A stretch of DNA of 58,637 bases from an uncultured Senegalimassilia sp. (GTDB lineage Bacteria > Actinomycetota > Coriobacteriia > Coriobacteriales > Eggerthellaceae): contig CAKTWI010000015.1 in assembly GCA_934630815.1 (NCBI GenBank), positions 1 through 58,637 on the forward strand, read 5' to 3'. A program made the translations under genes and the position numbers. Of this stretch, positions 25,315 through 34,320 are shown piece after piece. Under the pieces are notes generated by a model. That model worked only from the letters and a program-made list of their open reading frames with translations. It was not told the origin of the DNA and searched no databases. Every line of letters begins with the position of its first letter. The stretch's first letter is position 1.

Positions 25315-27921
25315 ATGGTGAGACAGAGGCGGAGAAGCAAGATCGCTATGCGCATTCCGAGGCGCAGTGTTCCCACATCGGGTGATGCGTCGGCAGGGGG
25401 CGGGCGTGTAATCACGCGCCGCGGTTTCGTGTTCGGTTTAGGGGCGGTTGCCGTTGGACTGATTATGTACAACCCCCGAATGGCATTTGCCGATGAGCCT
25501 TGGTGGGACGGGTCCTTGATCTTCCGCGGATATGGCGCGCGTTATGCCAGCAGGTTTTGGAGCGAAATCGGTTCGGTGCAAGCAGGGGCAGGTGCCGAGC
25601 AGGCGGGGAATATGTACACCGGTTTGCAGGTATCGGCGAAAACGCCTTGGGTTGAATGGGACATCTCCTCGCGGCAGTTCATCAGGGTGGCCACCAAGAT
25701 CACCATGGCATGCGATTTCACAACGGAGCTGTATTACCACGTGAGAGGCAAGCTCGAGATAGCATGCGGAAGCTATAACGAGTTGAACGCCTCGTATAAC
25801 CTGTGGCACGCGGATTCGGGCGATGATACGCGTTTCACCCTGTTCCATACCGTCGACGGCGCGCCTAAGGGAGGCGTGGAAGAGGGGTCGAAGGTCGTCG
25901 TCATCGACAACGAGGCAGGAGCTGGCATCCATAGAGATGGTTGCCATGTGTGGACCGATTACCGCGAGTATCCCGGATCGGATTACTCAGTGTGGATCCG
26001 GCGCACCGAGCGCGATGCGATGCATGGGTTTCAGCTGAGGTCGTGGTTTTGGAACTATTACTACTATGGGAAGGACTGGTACTACCAGCGTGCCGACGAT
26101 CCCCCTATCGGCTTTTCCACGAAGTGGGTCAAGCAGCGTGCGAAACGGGCGGGCATCGCCAGCGAGGCTCAATGGGCCGGTCGCGTGCTTGTGGTCTCCC
26201 CGGCAACGGTGCCGTCGCTGCAGTTGGGCGTCGACGGGCCTCGGGCCGGTCAGGGATGCGGCGTGTTCGTCGCCGTGCCATCGACGAGGCGCCATTGGAT
26301 AGCGGTGGAGCATGAAGACGGGCGTTTCGCCGGGACGTTTCGGCTGATACCCGTTTGCGCCGGCGACGGCTCGCTTTCGTTGGGCCAGGCAGGCGGCGGG
26401 CCGCGTTTCGACGCAAGCACGGCGGAGCTTCAGCGCCGCGCGGGGGCCGATCGCGCGCAGGCGGTGTGGGTGCATGGGCGGGGGTCGCGCCAATGGCTTT
26501 TCAACGATTGCTCCGGCATGGCGCTGGATCGCGTGGGGGCTTCGCAGAAAAACGGTGCGCGCGTGCAGTTCCATTCGAACGGCTATGCCGATGAGGAGTG
26601 GGGCAACGAATCACATATGTGGCATCTCGAAGATGCTCGTTTCGGCACAGAGGACGGCGGCCTATTCGACCTTGAGGGCGCCGCAGACGGCTCGACGGTT
26701 GCTGCGGGCGCTTCGCTCGGTGTTCCTGATCCCCGGACTGCGTTCAGGCCCGGAGGCGCATCGGCCGATGCGAAGGGCATTCGCTACGAGTATGCATGGT
26801 TCGCCGACGACGACCAGGGTGAGGCCATCTCCGAGGTTCCCGAGATCGTGGGCCGCGCATGCGTGTCGTTCGGCGGCGGGCGCCTGTGGCTTGATGCACA
26901 ACCGGCGGCGAACGTGGTGGGAACGCGCGGGCGTGCCGGTGCTTTGCGTGCTTTGAACCTATCGGTCGAAGGGGGCGGGCTGGGGCTCGTCGCGCGAATC
27001 GCCTCGTCTGGAGCGTGGCGCGATGCCTCGCAAGAGGGAGCCGAGGCGCAGGGTCTCAGCATCAAGCTCAGCGGGGATGCCGCTTCGCGTTTCCATGTGC
27101 GCTATCGCGTTTGCGGGAAGGACGGAGGCTGGTCGGAGTGGGTTCAGGATGGGCAGGAGGCGTCCTGCGGCGGGAAGTCGCTTCATGGCGTCAACGCTCG
27201 AATCATGCCAGCGGGGCTCCTTGATGAAACGGGGCGGACGCTTCAGGTCGGCGAGCACTTGGCGGGAAAGCGGCTGGCGTGCATCGTGCGCGCGACCACC
27301 GCATACCTGCATGCCGCGTATCTGGGGTGTGCCGTCTCAAAGCCTTTGCAAGTAGTGAACCCCTTCACCACGGTGCGTTATTTCGTGGATGGCGAACGAG
27401 AGCCTTGCTGGTCCGAACGCGTCGACGAGTCGTCTCCGTACAGCGCCTCCTCCGATGCGCGCGCAATTGCCTTGAAACCCGGGTGCGAGAAGGTGGAGGG
27501 GTGGTTCGTCGATGCCGCGTGCACCGTTCCGTTTGCGGATGGGACGGTGGTGCAGGGGGCGACGTTGGACCTGTTCGGGTGCAATATCGCCGAGGTCCGC
27601 TATGCATTGACGGATATGGCTCGGGAGTTGTTCTCTGAGCGGCGGTGCTTCGCCGATAAGCAGCTTGAAGCCGAGGTGGACGGCGAATCCATGTTGCCGC
27701 CCGCGCAAAAGGTGGCCTACGGGGAGGTGCTGTCGTTTTCACGGCGTCCCAGCGTATGGTACGAGGCCGAGGGGCGTGCAAGGGAGGCGGTCGGCGTTAT
27801 CGGCGCATATGCCGATGCTTCGGCATCCCAGCCGCCGGCGCCGAAGCTGAAGGTGACGTGCTCCATGACGGCATACCTTGGATGGGTCTTGCCAAGGTAC
27901 GAGGGCATTTGGGTCTCGTAG
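25315..27921 (+). CDS. Tat-exported protein with lectin-like and ChW repeats
   Basis: 868 residues from the ATG at 25315 (GGAAGG upstream; ATG 25285 is the alternative). A twin-arginine leader (TRRGFVFG at 34-41, cleavage probably after AFA at 59) indicates folded export. A Tyr/Trp-rich domain of about 300 residues follows. A ricin-B-like segment around 383-450 contains QWLF and MWHLED. Two clostridial hydrophobic W (ChW) type repeats lie near 555-625 (GAW at 568, GGWSEW near 606). An InlB-B-like unit is centred on GWFVDAAC (about 730). There is no LPXTG or C-terminal anchor. The gene closes the Tad locus and could be a pilus-associated or secreted adhesin; binding is inferred. Confidence 0.75.
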   Translation: MVRQRRRSKIAMRIPRRSVPTSGDASAGGGRVITRRGFVFGLGAVAVGLIMYNPRMAFADEPWWDGSLIFRGYGARYASRFWSEIGSVQAGAGAEQAGNMYTGLQVSAKTPWVEWDISSRQFIRVATKITMACDFTTELYYHVRGKLEIACGSYNELNASYNLWHADSGDDTRFTLFHTVDGAPKGGVEEGSKVVVIDNEAGAGIHRDGCHVWTDYREYPGSDYSVWIRRTERDAMHGFQLRSWFWNYYYYGKDWYYQRADDPPIGFSTKWVKQRAKRAGIASEAQWAGRVLVVSPATVPSLQLGVDGPRAGQGCGVFVAVPSTRRHWIAVEHEDGRFAGTFRLIPVCAGDGSLSLGQAGGGPRFDASTAELQRRAGADRAQAVWVHGRGSRQWLFNDCSGMALDRVGASQKNGARVQFHSNGYADEEWGNESHMWHLEDARFGTEDGGLFDLEGAADGSTVAAGASLGVPDPRTAFRPGGASADAKGIRYEYAWFADDDQGEAISEVPEIVGRACVSFGGGRLWLDAQPAANVVGTRGRAGALRALNLSVEGGGLGLVARIASSGAWRDASQEGAEAQGLSIKLSGDAASRFHVRYRVCGKDGGWSEWVQDGQEASCGGKSLHGVNARIMPAGLLDETGRTLQVGEHLAGKRLACIVRATTAYLHAAYLGCAVSKPLQVVNPFTTVRYFVDGEREPCWSERVDESSPYSASSDARAIALKPGCEKVEGWFVDAACTVPFADGTVVQGATLDLFGCNIAEVRYALTDMARELFSERRCFADKQLEAEVDGESMLPPAQKVAYGEVLSFSRRPSVWYEAEGRAREAVGVIGAYADASASQPPAPKLKVTCSMTAYLGWVLPRYEGIWVS

Positions 27922-27932
27922 GCGTGGAATGC

Positions 27933-27965
27933 GGATCGAGCCGCCATCGGTTGGCGGCTCGATCC
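27933..27965. terminator. Strong hairpin closing the Tad locus
   Basis: A perfect 13-bp stem (GGATCGAGCCGCC / GGCGGCTCGATCC) with a seven-base loop, 11 bases after the stop codon. No T run follows on either strand, so it may stabilise the mRNA end or act as a terminator without a clear U tract. Confidence 0.6.
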
Positions 27966-28103
27966 GGGGTGCGGTGCGCGCTGGGCGCTTGATAAGGTGC
28001 GCGGTAGCGCCGCTCCGCAAAATGAGAGATAAGGCCGATTTGCCTTTCCTGCACGTTCTCGTTGAAAAATCTCGAGATGACGCGCAGGCCGAGCGATCAT
28101 CGG

Positions 28104-28454
28104 CTACTGGCCATCAACCTGCTTTTCGAAGCTATCCTCGGCTTGCGCCTGAAGCTGCTCCTCGATGGCCTGGTATGCGGCAAGGATCTGCTCGCAATCT
28201 TCGGTCAGTCGGCTTCCGTGGGCGCCATCGCGGTAAAGAAGCTGCACGTCAAGGGCCGCTTCCGTGTCCTTGATGATGCGCCAAGCCTTGCTGTACGCCA
28301 TGCCCATGCTCTTAGCTGCGGCATTCAAGGAGCCGGTGTCGCGCACGCCGATGCACAGGCTGGCGATGCCGCGGCCGAACACCGAGTTGCTTTCCGTGTC
28401 GGGATTGACCACGGAAAGCCTGACGATCGGTTTAAGCTTGGATAGTTTGCTCAT
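28104..28454 (-). CDS. ModE-like winged-helix regulator
   Basis: 116 residues with the ModE N-terminal winged helix: TGSLNAAAKSMGMAYSKAW as the helix-turn-helix, then GSRLTEDCEQIL. There is no C-terminal molybdate-binding (TOBE) domain, so it is a stand-alone DNA-binding protein. GAGGGAC precedes the ATG at 28454. No molybdenum genes are nearby; it lies 30 bp downstream of thrC on the same strand and may be cotranscribed. The ligand, if any, is unknown. Confidence 0.8.
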   Translation of the reverse strand: MSKLSKLKPIVRLSVVNPDTESNSVFGRGIASLCIGVRDTGSLNAAAKSMGMAYSKAWRIIKDTEAALDVQLLYRDGAHGSRLTEDCEQILAAYQAIEEQLQAQAEDSFEKQVDGQ

Positions 28455-28484
28455 GAAAAGTCCCTCGGTTCCCCTCGTGTGCTG

Positions 28485-30041
28485 CTATTCGTTGTCCAAG
28501 GCGGCGAGAAACTGCTCCGTCGCGTTCTCGATATCCTCGGTGGTGCCATCGATGACTTCGGTGAACCTGATGGGCAGACCGTCGAGCTCCGCCAAGCCGC
28601 GCGGCACATCGTGGTGGCCCGATTCGTCGGCGACCAGGTCGTTAAGGCCGCAGCCGGAAAGCGCGGCTACGTTTTCCGGCAGGGGCTGGCCGGGCTGCAT
28701 ATCGTGCAGGGCGCGGTACACGTTGTTGCCGAACTTGGCCCAGTGAGCGGTGCTGGCGATGAGCACGGGGTTTTCGCCGCGCAGGTTCTGTGCGGCGCGG
28801 TATGCCACGGCGGTATGCGGGTCGAGCAGGTAGTCGTGCTTGTCGAGCACCTCTTTGATGGTGCGCAGGCACTCGGCGTTGTCCACGCTGTCGGCGGCGA
28901 AGTGCTCGCGAACGGCCTTGAACGTGTCCTCGTCCACGCGGAAGCAGCGCTGCTGCTTCAGGTCGGCCATCCAGCCGGCGATCGCTTCGGGGTTGCGGCC
29001 CGTCAGCTCGAACAGCTGGCGCTCCAGGTTAGAGCTGACCAGGATGTCCATGGAAGGGGAGGGGGTCAGCACGAACGGGCGGTCGGACACGTCGTAGGTG
29101 CCGGTGTTGATGAAGTCGGTGAGCACGCGGTTCTCGTTGCTGGCGCAGTACAGCATGTCGATGGGCACTCCCATGCGCTTGGCGTAGTACGCGGCAAGGA
29201 TGTTGCCGAAGTTGCCGGTAGGCACGCATACGTCAAGCGGCGCGCCGGCTGCAAGCTTGCCGTCGGCGACCAGCTGCGAGTAGGCGGACACGTAGTACAC
29301 CACCTGCGGCAGCAGGCGGCCCCAGTTGATGGAATTCGCGCTGGAAAGGGATACGCCGTGCTCGGAGAGCAGCTTCTCGGCGAAGGCCGCGTCGCCGAAC
29401 ACGTTCTTAGCGCCCGTCTGGCAATCGTCGAAGTTGCCGCGCACGCCCCACACGTTGACGTTGGATCCGCGCTGCGTGGCCATCTGACGGTACTGGATGT
29501 CGCTCACCCCGCCGTCGGGATACATGACCGAGATGGAGACATGGGGCAGGTCGCGGAAGCCTTCGAGGGCGGCCTTGCCGGTGTCTCCCGACGTTGCCAC
29601 CAGGATAAGGAAATCGTGGTCGAGCTTGCCCTGCTCGCGCAGCTGAGCGGCCGATGCGCTGAAGAAGCGCGGCAGGCACTGCAACGCCATGTCCTTGAAG
29701 GCGCTGGTGGGGCCGTGCCACAGCTCAAGGACGTGGGTGTCGGCGTCAAGGGAGGTGATAGGGCAGATGCGCTCATCGTCGAAGTTGTCGCCATAGGCCT
29801 GGGCCATCAGCTCGTCGACCACCTGTCCGGGCAGATCGACGCCGAAAGCCTTGTAGATGCGCGCTGCGCGCTGCGCATAGGGCAGCTGCGCCAGCTCGCA
29901 GATCTCATCGAGCGTAAGCTCGGGGATATGCTGCGGAACGTACAGTCCGCCGCCATCTGCCAGGCCGTTGATAACGGCTTCGGTGAACTCGACGGGCTGG
30001 TCGACGCATCCGCGCGTATCGATATAGCGATTCTCTTGCAT
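28485..30041 (-). CDS. thrC: Threonine synthase
   Basis: 518-residue PLP enzyme converting O-phosphohomoserine to threonine. The N-terminal motif RYIDTRG, the PLP-lysine motif TSAFKDMALQ, SGDTGKAALEGF and a phosphate-binding VPTGNFGNILAAYYAK are all visible. Length fits the long class of bacterial and fungal enzymes. I take the ATG at 30041 with AAGGAGG upstream; the frame stays open to 30593, but the extension crosses the promoter region. No other threonine gene is near. Confidence 0.95.
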   Translation of the reverse strand: MQENRYIDTRGCVDQPVEFTEAVINGLADGGGLYVPQHIPELTLDEICELAQLPYAQRAARIYKAFGVDLPGQVVDELMAQAYGDNFDDERICPITSLDADTHVLELWHGPTSAFKDMALQCLPRFFSASAAQLREQGKLDHDFLILVATSGDTGKAALEGFRDLPHVSISVMYPDGGVSDIQYRQMATQRGSNVNVWGVRGNFDDCQTGAKNVFGDAAFAEKLLSEHGVSLSSANSINWGRLLPQVVYYVSAYSQLVADGKLAAGAPLDVCVPTGNFGNILAAYYAKRMGVPIDMLYCASNENRVLTDFINTGTYDVSDRPFVLTPSPSMDILVSSNLERQLFELTGRNPEAIAGWMADLKQQRCFRVDEDTFKAVREHFAADSVDNAECLRTIKEVLDKHDYLLDPHTAVAYRAAQNLRGENPVLIASTAHWAKFGNNVYRALHDMQPGQPLPENVAALSGCGLNDLVADESGHHDVPRGLAELDGLPIRFTEVIDGTTEDIENATEQFLAALDNE

Positions 30042-30093
30042 GGGCTTGGCGCCTCCTTCGGCATTGCGAAAAGGGGGATTATTCACGGTACGC

Positions 30094-30122
30094 ATAATAT
30101 TCCTGCGAAAGTACAGATGGAA
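30094..30122 (-). promoter_or_regulatory. Possible thrC promoter
   Basis: On the minus strand TTCCAT (30122-30117) and TATTAT (30099-30094) are 17 bases apart, leaving a 5' leader of about 45 nt before thrC. Confidence 0.4.
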
Positions 30123-30375
30123 GATGAATTTCCCGTTCTTCAGACAAATGGTGGCGAAAGGCGTTCCCGGCATACGGGCTGGGCGCCGGGGCGCGCCGCC
30201 TGTCCGTAGGACGTCTGCTTTCGGCTTGCGCGGGAAATGCTTGCGGGCGGTTTCGACGGATGTGGATAGGAGGGGGCGGAGGGCTGGTTCGGAGCTGGAG
30301 CGTTTTTCGCGTCCGGGCATCCGACATCTGCTGCTGCGTGTGGATCGTTGCGAAGTAAATGTGGTGAAACTTTGA

Positions 30376-30430
30376 AAAATTACCCTTAGCGTACAAAAAG
30401 TTGCCCAAAGCTTCCATTCAAAGTCACTAT
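30376..30430 (+). promoter_or_regulatory. feoA promoter with tandem metal-regulator sites
   Basis: AAAATTACCC (30376-30385) and AAAGTTGCCC (30397-30406) are near-identical and 21 bp apart, about two helical turns. The second overlaps a possible -35 TTGCCC (30401-30406), which is 18 bases from CACTAT (30425-30430). Similar sites lie upstream of feoB and of the candidate RNA near the DtxR-type gene, so binding by that regulator is inferred. Confidence 0.5.
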
Positions 30431-30480
30431 GAGGTAACATCCTTCTGTTGTATGCGTCTAACAAATGAAGGGAGAACATC

Positions 30481-30771
30481 ATGGAGACTGCGATGGCGAG
30501 CGCTGCGGCAAAGGCTGCGCGAACTCCAAGCGTGTCCGTCCAGCAGATGCCGCTTTCCTTTCTGAAAGAGGGCGAGTCCGCGCGTGTCGTCAAAGTGCGC
30601 GGGAAGGGCGATCTGCAGCATCACTTGGAAAACCTTGGCTTTGTGGAAGGTGCCGAAATCAAGGTGGTCTCGGGTGTTGCAGGCGACCTGATCGTCTCCG
30701 TCAAAGGCGCCCAGGTGGCCATCGGCCGCCAGGCGGCGTCCCATATCATCACCTCCGCGGCAACGGCATAG
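30481..30771 (+). CDS. FeoA-domain protein (first copy)
   Basis: 96 residues: a 25-residue leader without signal features, then a FeoA (SH3-like) domain with LPLSFLKEGESARVVKV-like start, LENLGFVEGAEIKVV and VAIGRQAASHI. FeoA proteins bind the cytoplasmic face of FeoB and are needed for ferrous iron uptake. It is the first of two FeoA genes before feoB. A hairpin without T run (30800-30825) separates it from the second. Confidence 0.9.
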   Translation: METAMASAAAKAARTPSVSVQQMPLSFLKEGESARVVKVRGKGDLQHHLENLGFVEGAEIKVVSGVAGDLIVSVKGAQVAIGRQAASHIITSAATA

Positions 30772-30799
30772 CCGATCTGCCGTTGCAACAGGCGAACCC

Positions 30800-30825
30800 G
30801 GCCGCAGCGGGATAGCGCTGCGGCC
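30800..30825. terminator. Hairpin between feoA copies
   Basis: GGCCGCAGCG pairs with CGCTGCGGCC. There is no T run after it, so it may be a partial terminator or an RNA-processing or stability element. Confidence 0.4.
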
Positions 30826-30898
30826 GTTCGTGCGGTTGCCTTGCAACCGCCGTCATATGGGCATGGAAAAGAACAAAAGAAAGCGAGGATAGGGCTAG

Positions 30899-31135
30899 AT
30901 GGCCGAGACTCAGGGCAAAACGCTGCGCGATGTGCAGGTCGGCGAATCTGCTACGGTGCGCCGCTTGAGCGGAGAAGGCGTGCTCAAGCGCCACATCATG
31001 GACATGGGTATCACGAAAGGCGTCGGGGTGTACGTGCGCAAGGTAGCGCCGCTTGGAGATCCCATCGAGGTGACGGTCCGCGGTTACGAGCTGTCGCTGC
31101 GCAAAAGCGAGGCGGAGTGCATCCTGGTCGATTAG
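30899..31135 (+). CDS. feoA: FeoA-domain protein (second copy)
   Basis: 78 residues, a minimal FeoA domain: TLRDVQVGESATVRRLSG, MDMGITKGVGVYVRKVAPLGDPIEV and ELSLRKSEAECI. This shape (with the P-L-G-D-P loop) is the classic FeoA. The ATG at 30899 has GAGGATAGGG upstream. Two different FeoA proteins before one FeoB is common in Gram-positives; they may act together at FeoB. Confidence 0.93.
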   Translation: MAETQGKTLRDVQVGESATVRRLSGEGVLKRHIMDMGITKGVGVYVRKVAPLGDPIEVTVRGYELSLRKSEAECILVD

Positions 31136-31137
31136 CG

Positions 31138-31169
31138 CGATGCGCCGGCGTAACAGGCCGGCGCATCGG
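31138..31169. terminator. Hairpin between feoA and feoB
   Basis: CGATGCGCCGGC pairs with GCCGGCGCATCG around a short loop, without a following T run. It could attenuate or process the feoA-feoB transcript. Confidence 0.4.
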
Positions 31170-31212
31170 CAATCGACGGGCAATGGCGCGAGTGCGCCGT
31201 TTTTTACCGGAA

Positions 31213-31234
31213 TGAGTTACCAGTAACTAACTCA
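31213..31234 (+). promoter_or_regulatory. Operator-like inverted repeat upstream of feoB
   Basis: TGAGTTA (31213-31219) and TAACTCA (31228-31234) are inverted copies, and AGTTAC / GTAACT form a second dyad inside. The AGTTACC core is shared with the sites upstream of feoA and the candidate RNA. A metal-regulator operator is inferred. Confidence 0.55.
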
Positions 31235-31319
31235 AAATGGCTTCTGACCTGGGACGATGCGAAGCATCAAACCCCAAAGCATCACAAGAAGCCAAATCAA
31301 TTCGCAAGAAAGGTAGATC

Positions 31320-33914
31320 ATGGGAATCTGCATTGCCCTTGCCGGCAACCCGAACTGCGGCAAGACGACGATGTTCAACGACCTGACGGGTGCCAACCAA
31401 TACGTTGGCAACTGGCCGGGCGTCACCGTCGAGAAGAAGGAGGGCAAGTACACGCGCGACAAGGACGTGACCATCACGGACTTGCCGGGCATCTACTCGC
31501 TGTCCCCGTATTCGCCCGAGGAAATCGTGGCGCGCGATTATCTGCTCGAGGGCGGTCCCGATGCCGTCATCAACCTGGTCGACGCCACTAATCTTGAGCG
31601 CAACCTGTATCTGACCAGCCAGATCTTGAACTTGGGCATCCCGGTCGTAATCGCGCTGAACATGATGGACCTGGTGGAGAAGAACGGCGACAAGATCGAC
31701 GTCGACGGCCTGTCCCGCGAGCTGGGCTGCCCCATCGTCCCCACCTCGGCGCTGAAGGGCCGCGGCATGGAGGACGTCGTCAAGGCTGCCATCGATGCCG
31801 CTCGGGCCAAGAAGGCCCCTGCGTCGCAGATGAAGTTCGACGCCGCCGTCGAGGAGGCCCTCGTCAAGATCGAGAGCGTGCTCGGCGACAAGGTTGCCCC
31901 CAGCGCGTCTCGTTGGTACGCCATCAAGCTGTTCGAGGCCGAGGACAAGACCATTGCCGACCTCAAGCTTTCGCAGGCGGACCTCGATGCCATCTCCGCC
32001 ATCCGCACCTCCATCGAGGACAAGCTCGACGACGATGCCGAGTCCATCATCACCGCTGAGCGCTACGATGCCATCAGCCACGTTGTGGACAAGACCGTCA
32101 AGCGTACGCGCACGGGCTTGACCACCTCGCAGAAGATCGATCGCGTGGTCACCAACCGTTGGCTGGGCTTGCCCATCTTCATCGTCATCATGTTCTTCGT
32201 GTATTGGCTGGCGGTCTCCGTCGGCGGCGGCGTGGTGACCGACTGGGCTAACGACGGCATCTCCGGCGACGGCTGGCTCTACACCGGCAACGCCGCGTTC
32301 GACGAGGCCACCGAGGAATACGAGGACGCTCATTCCCAGGTTGTGGCCTATGTCGAGAATATTCTGGGCGAGGACGAGGAATCCGAGCTGCCTTCCGACG
32401 AATCGCAGGAAGTGCTCGACGCCTTAGCCGCCGAGGAGCCTGAGGCGCCCGAAGACGACGCCGATGCGGATGCCGTGGCCGAATATGAGGAGGCCATGGC
32501 CGAATACGAGGAGGCGCAGGCTATCGTCGCCGACTTCGACGAGCAGGCGCAAACCTCGCATGCCGTGGCTTCTATGGAGGTAGAGGACGAGGACGGCAAC
32601 GTGGAGGAGCAGACCATCACGTTCGCCGATTACCAGAAGGCCCTTGAGGTCGAGGAGCCCGATCCGGCTGACGGCACGTGGGGCCTGTGGATCCCGGGTC
32701 TTGGCGCCATCATCGCCGATGCCATGGAAGCGGCAGACGTCGCGCCGTGGCTGCAGTCCCTCGTCAATGACGGCATCGTCTCCGGCGTCGGCGCCGTCAT
32801 CGGCTTCATCCCGCAGATGGTCATCCTGTTCCTGCTGCTGGGCATCTTGGAGCTGTGCGGCTACATGTCCCGCGTCGCGTTCATCATGGACCGCATCTTC
32901 CGCAAGTTCGGCCTGTCCGGTAAATCGTTCATCCCCATGCTCATCGCCTCCGGCTGCGGCGTGCCCGCCGTCATGTCTACCAAGACTATCGAGAACGAGA
33001 TGGACCGTCGCATGACCATCATGACCACCACGATGATCCCGTGCGGCGCCAAGATGCCCATCATCGCGCTCGTGTTCGGCGCGCTGGCATCCGGCGACTC
33101 GTCGGCAACGTGGTACGTGGCCCCCATGTTCTACTTCCTGGGCGTCATCGCTATCATCCTGTCCGGCATCATGCTGAAGAAGACCAAGCTGTTCGCTGGC
33201 GAGGCAACCCCGTTCGTCATGGAGCTGCCCGAGTACCATATGCCCACGGTGAAGTCCATCCTGCTGTCCATGTGGGAGCGCGTGAAGGGCTACATCATCA
33301 AGGCAGGTACCATTATCTTCCTGTCCACCATCGTCATCTGGTTCCTCATGAACTTCGGCGATGCGGGCGAGGGCTTCGGCCTGCTCGACCCCGATGCCCC
33401 CGACTACATGGAGCACAGCCTCATGGCCGGCTTGGGCAACCTGCTTGCCTGGATCTTCGCGCCGCTGGGCTTCGATAACTGGCAGGCCACGGCGACCGCC
33501 GTCACCGGCTTGGTGGCCAAGGAGAACGTCGTTGCCACCGTGGGCATCATCACGCAGCTGGCCGATTACGGCGAGGCTGACCCGCAGCTGTGGTTCGGCT
33601 TCCTGCAGATGCTCGGCGGTTCCACCGCTGCCGTCGTCGCTTTCTGCGCGTTCAACCTGCTGTGCGCTCCGTGCTTCGCTGCTATGGGCACCATCCGCCA
33701 GCAGCAGAACTCCCCGAAGTGGTTCTGGATCACCATCGGCTACCTGTGCGGTTTCGCCTGGTGCGTGGGCACCATGCTCTACCAGTTCGTCGGCCTTGCG
33801 ACCGGCGAGGTCGAGTTCAACGTGTTTACCGTGGTGGCCATCGTCATCGCAGCCGCCATGCTGTTCCAGATCTTCCGCCCCATGCCCAAGCGTGAGGAGA
33901 AGCAGGAGAAGTAG
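31320..33914 (+). CDS. feoB: Ferrous iron transporter FeoB
   Basis: 864 residues. The N-terminal G domain has GNPNCGKT (9-16), DLPG (54-57) and NMMD (114-117). The membrane part has two Gate-type regions, including SGCGVPAV and CGAKMPII, the Cys-bearing signatures of FeoB. The protein is roughly 100 residues longer than common FeoB because of a strongly acidic Glu/Asp/Ala-rich loop (about residues 320-450, with repeated AEYEEA units) between the first and second membrane helices, on the extracytoplasmic side by family topology. It imports Fe(II) with the two upstream FeoA proteins. AAGAAAGG precedes the ATG. Confidence 0.95.
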   Translation: MGICIALAGNPNCGKTTMFNDLTGANQYVGNWPGVTVEKKEGKYTRDKDVTITDLPGIYSLSPYSPEEIVARDYLLEGGPDAVINLVDATNLERNLYLTSQILNLGIPVVIALNMMDLVEKNGDKIDVDGLSRELGCPIVPTSALKGRGMEDVVKAAIDAARAKKAPASQMKFDAAVEEALVKIESVLGDKVAPSASRWYAIKLFEAEDKTIADLKLSQADLDAISAIRTSIEDKLDDDAESIITAERYDAISHVVDKTVKRTRTGLTTSQKIDRVVTNRWLGLPIFIVIMFFVYWLAVSVGGGVVTDWANDGISGDGWLYTGNAAFDEATEEYEDAHSQVVAYVENILGEDEESELPSDESQEVLDALAAEEPEAPEDDADADAVAEYEEAMAEYEEAQAIVADFDEQAQTSHAVASMEVEDEDGNVEEQTITFADYQKALEVEEPDPADGTWGLWIPGLGAIIADAMEAADVAPWLQSLVNDGIVSGVGAVIGFIPQMVILFLLLGILELCGYMSRVAFIMDRIFRKFGLSGKSFIPMLIASGCGVPAVMSTKTIENEMDRRMTIMTTTMIPCGAKMPIIALVFGALASGDSSATWYVAPMFYFLGVIAIILSGIMLKKTKLFAGEATPFVMELPEYHMPTVKSILLSMWERVKGYIIKAGTIIFLSTIVIWFLMNFGDAGEGFGLLDPDAPDYMEHSLMAGLGNLLAWIFAPLGFDNWQATATAVTGLVAKENVVATVGIITQLADYGEADPQLWFGFLQMLGGSTAAVVAFCAFNLLCAPCFAAMGTIRQQQNSPKWFWITIGYLCGFAWCVGTMLYQFVGLATGEVEFNVFTVVAIVIAAAMLFQIFRPMPKREEKQEK

Positions 33915-33995
33915 CGCTGCGCCCATCTTGCAAGACCGGTATCGGGCCAGAAAACCATCGATGACGGTTTTGCGAAGACGTGAGCTGCTTTAAGC

Positions 33996-34021
33996 GGGAC
34001 GCCGCCTTCGGGTGGCGTCCC
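33996..34021 (+). terminator. Hairpin after feoB
   Basis: An 11-bp stem (GGGACGCCGCC / GGTGGCGTCCC) is closed by a TTCG tetraloop. Only scattered T follow, so termination may be partial, allowing readthrough into the small Cys-rich gene. Confidence 0.6.
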
Positions 34022-34101
34022 GTTGTCGTTCGTAGTATTATCCAAGGGAAACATTTTTCGCGCGCCGGCATCGGTGCGCAGCGTTGGGAAGGAGTCAGAC
34101 C

Positions 34102-34320
34102 GTGATCTTGGGTTTGGAATTCAACCTGTCGACCGTGGCGGTCCTGCTGATCGTGGTCGCATGGGCGGTATGGGCGGTGCGCCGTCTGTGGAGCCGAGGC
34201 ATGTGCGACTGCCATGCCGACAGCCCGCGCGGTTGCTCGGGCGGCTGCGGCGGGTGCACGGGGTGCAGCGCCGCGGCGCGCATGGCCGCCGACATGGGCA
34301 AGGCCGTGTCCGGCAGATAG
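34102..34320 (+). CDS. FeoB-associated Cys-rich membrane protein
   Basis: 72 residues from the GTG at 34102 with AAGGAG nine bases upstream; a TTG at 34084 lies before that site. One N-terminal membrane helix (STVAVLLIVVAWAVWAV) is followed by a short cytoplasmic tail with six Cys (CDC, then CSGGCGGCTGC). This matches the small Cys-rich membrane proteins encoded next to feoB in many Gram-positives, which may deliver or sense iron at FeoB; the exact role is unproven. Confidence 0.8.
   Translation: MILGLEFNLSTVAVLLIVVAWAVWAVRRLWSRGMCDCHADSPRGCSGGCGGCTGCSAAARMAADMGKAVSGR

Larger units (their letters stand above)
30042..30480. other. Divergent intergenic region thrC/feoA
   Basis: About 440 bases holding the thrC promoter on the minus strand and, on the plus side, the feoA promoter with two TTACC/TTGCC-type sites. 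I see no gene in between. Confidence 0.6.

Noticed and set aside
28479..30209. A long plus-strand frame antisense to thrC
   Set aside because: Threonine synthase is certain on the minus strand and the plus product has no recognisable domain.
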